Positions 4,562-6,954 of a stretch of 6,954 nucleotides of DNA are shown one piece after another. Positions within the stretch are counted from its first letter, which is position 1; each line of letters begins with the position of its first letter. The notes under the pieces are model-generated. The model was not told where the DNA came from, searched no databases, and was given only the letters and a program-made list of their open reading frames with translations. The DNA is from GCA-2688775 sp035288865 (GTDB lineage: Archaea; Nanobdellota; Nanobdellia; Woesearchaeales; GW2011-AR4), in NCBI GenBank assembly GCA_035288865.1, contig DATDZA010000049.1, positions 1-6,954 of the forward strand. Direction: 5' to 3'. A program made the position numbers and the translations under genes.

Positions 4562-5845
4562 TTTGCAATGTAGTTAATTCTACTGCGAGACAAGTGGGGC
4601 TACGGTTTTCCAATCGGCGGTGTTGCTGCATTCGATTCAGATACTGGAATAATTTCCCCAGGCGGAATTGGCTTTGACATAAACTGCGGCATGAGGCTAG
4701 TCACAACTAATTTAACTTTCAAAGAAGTTCAGCCAAAATTAAAAGAATTGGTTGACATAATGTTCAAGACTGTCCCCTCCGGTGTCGGCTCGAGGGGATT
4801 TGTCAGCGCAACAAAGCCGCAATTCACGGAAATAATGTCCAACGGCTCAAAGTGGTGCGTTGAAAACAATCTTGGATGGAAAGAAGATTTGGAAAGGACG
4901 GAAGGCTATGGAAAAATCGACTGGGCTGACCCGGAAAAAGTAAGTTCAAAAGCATTAGAGAGGGGAATTAAACAACTGGGAACTTTGGGTTCCGGAAATC
5001 ATTATCTGGAAATACAGGTTGCAAGAGCAGAAAATGTTTTTGACGAGAAAATCGCTAAAAAGTTCGGTATTCACACTCCTGAGCAGGTTGTTGTCATGGT
5101 TCACTGCGGCTCGAGGGGATTTGGCCACCAGATTGGAACGGATTATTTAAGGATATTTGAAGAGGCAATGAAAAAATACAAAATAGAAGTTTTTGACCGG
5201 GAATTGGCATGCGCCCCTTTTCAGAGCAATGAAGGGCAGGATTACTACAAGGCAATGGCCTGCGCGGCTAACATGGCATTCGCAAATCGCCAGGTTATTT
5301 TGCACAGAATAAGGGAAGGATTTTCAAAAGTTTTCCAAACTGATGCTGAAAAATTAGAAATGCACATGGTTTATGATGTTGCGCACAATATTGCAAAATT
5401 AGAAGAGCATATTGTTGATGGAAAAAGAAAAAAATTAATTGTCCACAGGAAAGGATCAACAAGAGCATTTCCGCCAAATCATCCGGAATTGGCGCCGATT
5501 TTCAAGAGTACAGGCCAGCCAGTGATAATAGGCGGATCAATGGAAACAGGATCATTTTTATTGGTTGGAACAGAAAAAGCTATGGAAGAAACATTTGGGT
5601 CCACAGCTCACGGCTCCGGAAGAACAATGTCACGAGCAGCCGCAAAGCACCTAGTCCGCGGCGAGCAATTGCAGAAAGACATGGAAAAAAATGGAATTTA
5701 TGTGAAAGCCACTTCAATGCCGGGCTTGGCTGAAGAAGCCGGATTTGCATATAAAGATATTAATGCCGTCATTGATGCAGTTTCAAAAGCGGGAATTTCA
5801 AAGCCTGTTGTCGGTCTGAAGCCAATAGGAAATATAAAGGGTTAG
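4343..5845 (+). CDS. rtcB: RNA-splicing ligase RtcB, interrupted by 33 nt
   Basis: RtcB joins RNA 2',3'-cyclic phosphate (or 3'-phosphate) and 5'-OH ends using Mn2+ and GTP; in archaea it seals tRNA halves after intron removal. Codons 1-73 (4343-4561, RBS GGAGGT at 4332-4337) give the N-terminus to MPDGH; the frame resumes at 4595 with WGYGFPIGG and runs to TAG at 5843, 489 residues in all, the usual archaeal length. Joined numbering places the ligands as expected: D101 and C104 (FDINCG), N208-H209 (GSGNH), H243 (VHCGSRG), H337 (YDVAHN) and the GMP-accepting H412 (AHGSGR). The 33 nt between contain an in-frame TAG. The longest uninterrupted ORF, from ATG 4691, lacks D101 and C104 and so cannot be active. 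Either the insert is removed or bypassed, or this rtcB is dead; the intact remainder argues for the former. Confidence 0.85.
4562..4594 (+). other. 33-nt frame-preserving insert with hairpin and in-frame TAG in rtcB
   Basis: Deleting exactly these bases restores the conserved MPDGHWGYGFPIGG. Read through, the insert encodes F-A-M-stop-L-I-L-L-R-D-K. Bases 4561-4567 pair with 4584-4590 (7 pairs, two of them G-U), a 2-nt bulge AT follows on the 5' side, then GTAG (4570-4573) pairs with CTAC (4580-4583) around the loop TTAATT; the TAG stop lies in the upper stem. The position is identical to the break in copy 1. It is not a canonical bulge-helix-bulge intron at any in-frame phase I tried, and no matching take-off and landing codons are present. 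Candidates: a non-canonical micro-intron, a readthrough or bypass element, or a scar that blocks re-cutting by the endonuclease. Confidence 0.75.
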
Positions 5846-5853
5846 ACAAAAAA

Positions 5854-5864
5854 TTTATTTTTTT
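5854..5864 (+). terminator. T-run terminator after rtcB
   Basis: TTTA followed by seven T, starting 9 nt after the rtcB stop codon. Archaeal termination needs only such a T-rich tract on the coding strand. It would end the csaA-to-rtcB operon before the separately promoted gene at 5970. Confidence 0.55.
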
Positions 5865-5940
5865 GAAATTCTTTTGCACATTAGAAATTCCTGGAACAAT
5901 AATATACCAATAACAAGTTTACTGAATGATAATAGAAAAG

Positions 5941-5948
5941 TATTTATT
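5941..5948 (+). promoter_or_regulatory. TATA box of the DUF457-type gene
   Basis: TATTTATT with its centre about 26 nt before the ATG at 5970, giving a leaderless transcript. This is the main reason for choosing 5970 as start. Confidence 0.5.
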
Positions 5949-5969
5949 CAATATCATAAATTTAGTAAT

Positions 5970-6497
5970 ATGCCATACGCCGTAGCGCACGTCATTCTGA
6001 CAATAGTTATTGCTGATATTTATAGGGATTATTTTGCAAAGAAGAAATTTCCAATGATTTATGTGTTAATGGCGGGAATAGCCGGATTGGTGCCGGATTT
6101 GGACATTCCGTTCAGCCAATTGATGAATTTCTTATTTGGAACGAACTACAATTTCCACAGAATCTACACTCATTCTCTTCTTTACACAATTATATTCTTT
6201 GCCCTTGCGCTTTTATTTATTTTCATAAAAAAAGAATATTATAAAATATTTAAATCTAAAATCCCTAAGAGAGCGATAATCATGTTTCTTTTTTCAATAT
6301 CGTTTGGGTGGTTTATTCACATTGCCCTAGACTGCACGTTTGCCGCAGATGGATACTTAAATTTCATTCCTTCAATTCCACTTACATTCTGCCCTCATCC
6401 ATTCAGCAATGACTTCCTGTTGGGATTTGATGCAATCATATTGGTTTTATGGCTGATTCACGAGCAATGGAAGCACGATATCAAGGATTATATTTAA
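5970..6497 (+). CDS. Membrane-bound metal-dependent hydrolase, DUF457/YdjM-like
   Basis: A 175-residue integral membrane protein with the metal-binding pattern of the YdjM/DUF457 family: MPYAVAH at the N-terminus (H7), GLVPDLDIPF (D43, D45), FHRIYTHSLLYT (H62-T73 region with H63, H68) and FIHIALDCTF (H117, D121). Hydrophobic spans lie at about 5-17, 28-42, 70-86, 103-120 and 152-163. The acidic and histidine residues at the membrane edge are thought to bind metal in this family; the substrate is unknown, with lipid-linked phosphates a common guess. ATG 5970 is chosen over an in-frame TTG at 5874 because it sits 26 nt after a TATA box and begins with the family's usual N-terminal His segment, and the upstream 32 codons look non-coding. 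It is transcribed separately from rtcB. Confidence 0.82.
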   Translation: MPYAVAHVILTIVIADIYRDYFAKKKFPMIYVLMAGIAGLVPDLDIPFSQLMNFLFGTNYNFHRIYTHSLLYTIIFFALALLFIFIKKEYYKIFKSKIPKRAIIMFLFSISFGWFIHIALDCTFAADGYLNFIPSIPLTFCPHPFSNDFLLGFDAIILVLWLIHEQWKHDIKDYI

Positions 6498-6636
6498 TTT
6501 TTAAGTCGAGCTTCTTTTTAATATTTCAATTAAAATTACAGGATAATTTTTTGTGAATTTTAGTATTGCTAATATTAATTTCTTTAAATAAAATATAAAA
6601 AGAAGAAATAAATTTATTGTTTATTTTTTGCAAAAT
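6498..6636. other. AT-rich convergent intergenic region
   Basis: The plus gene ending at 6497 and the minus gene ending at 6637 converge here. T-rich tracts on both strands (plus near 6497-6520, minus near 6597-6620) are suitable archaeal terminators. A TTTAAATA on the plus strand (6583-6590) resembles a TATA box but faces only the antisense of the small membrane gene. I see no gene here. Confidence 0.5.
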
Positions 6637-6807
6637 CTAATGGGCATACTCTGTCCCGTACCCATTATGGCCGTGCTTATTGTGCGTAAAATATTCTTTT
6701 ATTCCCTGGTAGGCATAATAAATCCCAAAAAGTCCGAATATTGCGGAAAACACATAATGCAATGCTCCTTCTTCCGGCAATAAAACATATCCTAAACTTC
6801 CCAACAA
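6637..6807 (-). CDS. Small membrane protein with His-rich tail, start uncertain
   Basis: The minus-strand frame ending at TAG (6637-6639) reads as a small membrane protein: a hydrophobic stretch LLGSLGYVLL, then HYVFSAIFGLFGIYYAYQGI, then a polar tail THNKHGHNGYGTEYAH with four His. I do not recognise the family. The frame is open up to 6858 but holds no ATG or GTG; TTG at 6805-6807 is the best in-frame start, with GGAGGT (6820-6825) 12 nt upstream, farther than usual. An ATG at 6851-6853, immediately after the preceding gene's TGA, lies in another frame and would need a +1 shift to enter this one. The open frame upstream (ending RRGGHFVP) also looks coding, so the real protein may be longer than 56 residues. 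Confidence 0.55.
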   Translation of the reverse strand: MLGSLGYVLLPEEGALHYVFSAIFGLFGIYYAYQGIKEYFTHNKHGHNGYGTEYAH

Positions 6808-6826
6808 GGGAACAAAATGACCTCCT

Positions 6827-6846
6827 CTGCGGAATAAATTCCGCAG
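6827..6846. repeat. Perfect inverted repeat, 9-bp arms
   Basis: CTGCGGAAT and ATTCCGCAG separated by two bases. As RNA it forms a GC-rich hairpin. On the minus strand it lies between the partial gene's stop (6854) and the GGAGGT site (6820-6825) of the small membrane gene, so it could affect that gene's translation. Confidence 0.7.
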
Positions 6847-6853
6847 TATCCAT

Positions 6854-6954
6854 TCAAGCTAAACCATGGTGCTTAGCTTGGTTCAAAATGTACAAAGCTG
6901 TGTCGCTAAGCTGATTGTATCCGACGGTAACAGCAGTTCCGCCGCGGCTCCAAA
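6854..6954 (-). CDS. 3' end of an unrecognised gene (partial)
   Basis: The gene enters from the right edge, and the last 32 codons before TGA (6854-6856) are visible on the minus strand: WSRGGTAVTVGYNQLSDTAL, then YILNQAKHHGLA. The codon choice (GGC, GTC, ACC, TAC) and sequence look like the end of a real protein, a strand followed by a helix. Too little is present to name it. It lies directly upstream of the small membrane gene on the same strand, with its TGA abutting an ATG, so the two are probably in one operon. Confidence 0.6.
   Translation of the reverse strand, partial: WSRGGTAVTVGYNQLSDTALYILNQAKHHGLA
6855..6880. repeat. Inverted repeat with 8-bp arms around a palindromic loop
   Basis: CAAGCTAA (6855-6862) and TTAGCTTG (6873-6880) surround a 10-nt loop that begins with the palindrome ACCATGGT. 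A competing pairing exists between GCTTAGC (6871-6877) and GCTAAGC (6905-6911). The repeat falls at the end of the partial gene. Confidence 0.6.

Larger units (their letters stand above)
1844..4594 (+). mobile_element. Candidate homing-endonuclease element inserted in rtcB
   Basis: Between the last rtcB-like base of copy 1 (TGGGG, 1839-1843) and the resumption of rtcB at TGGGG (4595) lie a lipoprotein gene, an unknown gene, a possible small ORF, a LAGLIDADG endonuclease, a second rtcB RBS plus 5' end, and a 33-nt hairpin. All genes follow the rtcB strand with 1-2 nt gaps or overlaps. Lipoprotein and unknown gene are richer in A/T-ending codons than rtcB or csaA. Boundaries are inferred from where homology to rtcB stops; there are no terminal inverted repeats, transposase or integrase. 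The element restores the coding region it disrupts by carrying its own 5' segment. An equally consistent view is that this is the upstream region of a donor rtcB locus captured during repair. Confidence 0.6.

Noticed and set aside
4571..4573. TAG read as pyrrolysine
   Set aside because: TAG also ends ssb, rtcB and the small membrane gene here, so it acts as a normal stop; readthrough would also put 11 extra residues into a region of RtcB that does not vary in length.
4562..4594. Canonical bulge-helix-bulge intron
   Set aside because: Setting the 5' and 3' cuts at every in-frame phase from about 4560 to 4566 gave no 4-bp central helix flanked by two 3-nt bulges; only an all G-U possibility appeared. 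A relaxed motif remains possible.
4559..4597. Classic T4-type ribosome hop
   Set aside because: To give MPDGH-WGYG the peptidyl-tRNA would have to move from CAT to AAG, which do not match; no identical take-off and landing codon pair exists in the right frame.
4691..5845. RtcB starting at ATG 4691
   Set aside because: This ORF lacks the conserved D and C of FDINCG and the first 105 residues; rtcB sequence continues in frame upstream to 4595, so 4691 is an internal Met.
5874..5969. N-terminal extension of the DUF457-type protein from TTG 5874
   Set aside because: It would place the TATA box inside the gene, has no RBS, and precedes the family's usual N-terminus at MPYAVAH.
6583..6596. Plus-strand TTTAAATAAAATAT, identical to the tract at 516-529
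   Set aside because: No plus-strand gene lies downstream in the window; most likely a chance match in AT-rich DNA, although an antisense transcript cannot be excluded.

Overview
The window reads as archaeal. Three genes (ssb, the 103-aa gene at 547 and the DUF457-type gene at 5970) have TATA boxes centred about 25-30 nt before the start codon, as in leaderless archaeal transcripts. Internal operon genes instead carry strong Shine-Dalgarno sites (GGTGAT, GGAGG). Gene content agrees: a Sulfolobus-type single-OB-fold SSB, an RtcB RNA ligase, CsaA, and a lipoprotein with a Cys-rich 'PYILVG-CCLD-ICD' module of a kind I associate with DPANN archaea. Low GC and short intergenic spaces also fit a DPANN-like genome; that placement is an inference.

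Layout. 36-452 (minus) is ssb, divergent from an unrecognised 103-aa gene at 547-858. 859-1258 holds no sizeable gene: it has a possible 13-codon minus-strand ORF, a TATA box at 1118-1125 and a stable hairpin (1149-1192) placed where the transcript leading into csaA should begin. From 1259 to 5845 everything is on the plus strand with gaps of 28 nt or less or overlaps, so it looks like one operon: csaA, a truncated rtcB 5' end (copy 1, 1620-1853), a lipoprotein, an unknown 188-aa protein, a possible 49-aa ORF, a two-motif LAGLIDADG homing endonuclease, then a second rtcB 5' end (copy 2, from 4343) leading into the rest of rtcB. After a T-run comes a leaderless DUF457/YdjM-type membrane protein (5970-6497). 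The window ends with two minus-strand genes, a small membrane protein and the 3' end of an unrecognised gene, with two inverted repeats around their junction.

The centre of interest is rtcB. Its first 73 codons occur twice, about 2.5 kb apart (172/219 bases and 65/73 residues identical by hand alignment), and both copies are interrupted at the same conserved point, MPDGH|WGYG. Copy 1 runs into the cargo genes and stops. Copy 2 is separated from the rest of rtcB by exactly 33 nt that keep frame but contain an in-frame TAG and fold into a hairpin. All RtcB metal ligands are present downstream. The simplest model is a homing event: the endonuclease cut rtcB at MPDGH|WGYG, one end was repaired from a diverged donor and the other was joined illegitimately, leaving the recipient's 5' end as a stump and importing the donor's upstream genes plus a replacement 5' end. 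The 33-nt insert would make the new copy resistant to cutting, as the phage T4 mobA / gene 60 coding gap does. How the 33 nt is bypassed (splicing, stop readthrough, ribosome hopping), or whether rtcB is simply broken, cannot be decided from sequence alone. An assembly chimera must be excluded first.
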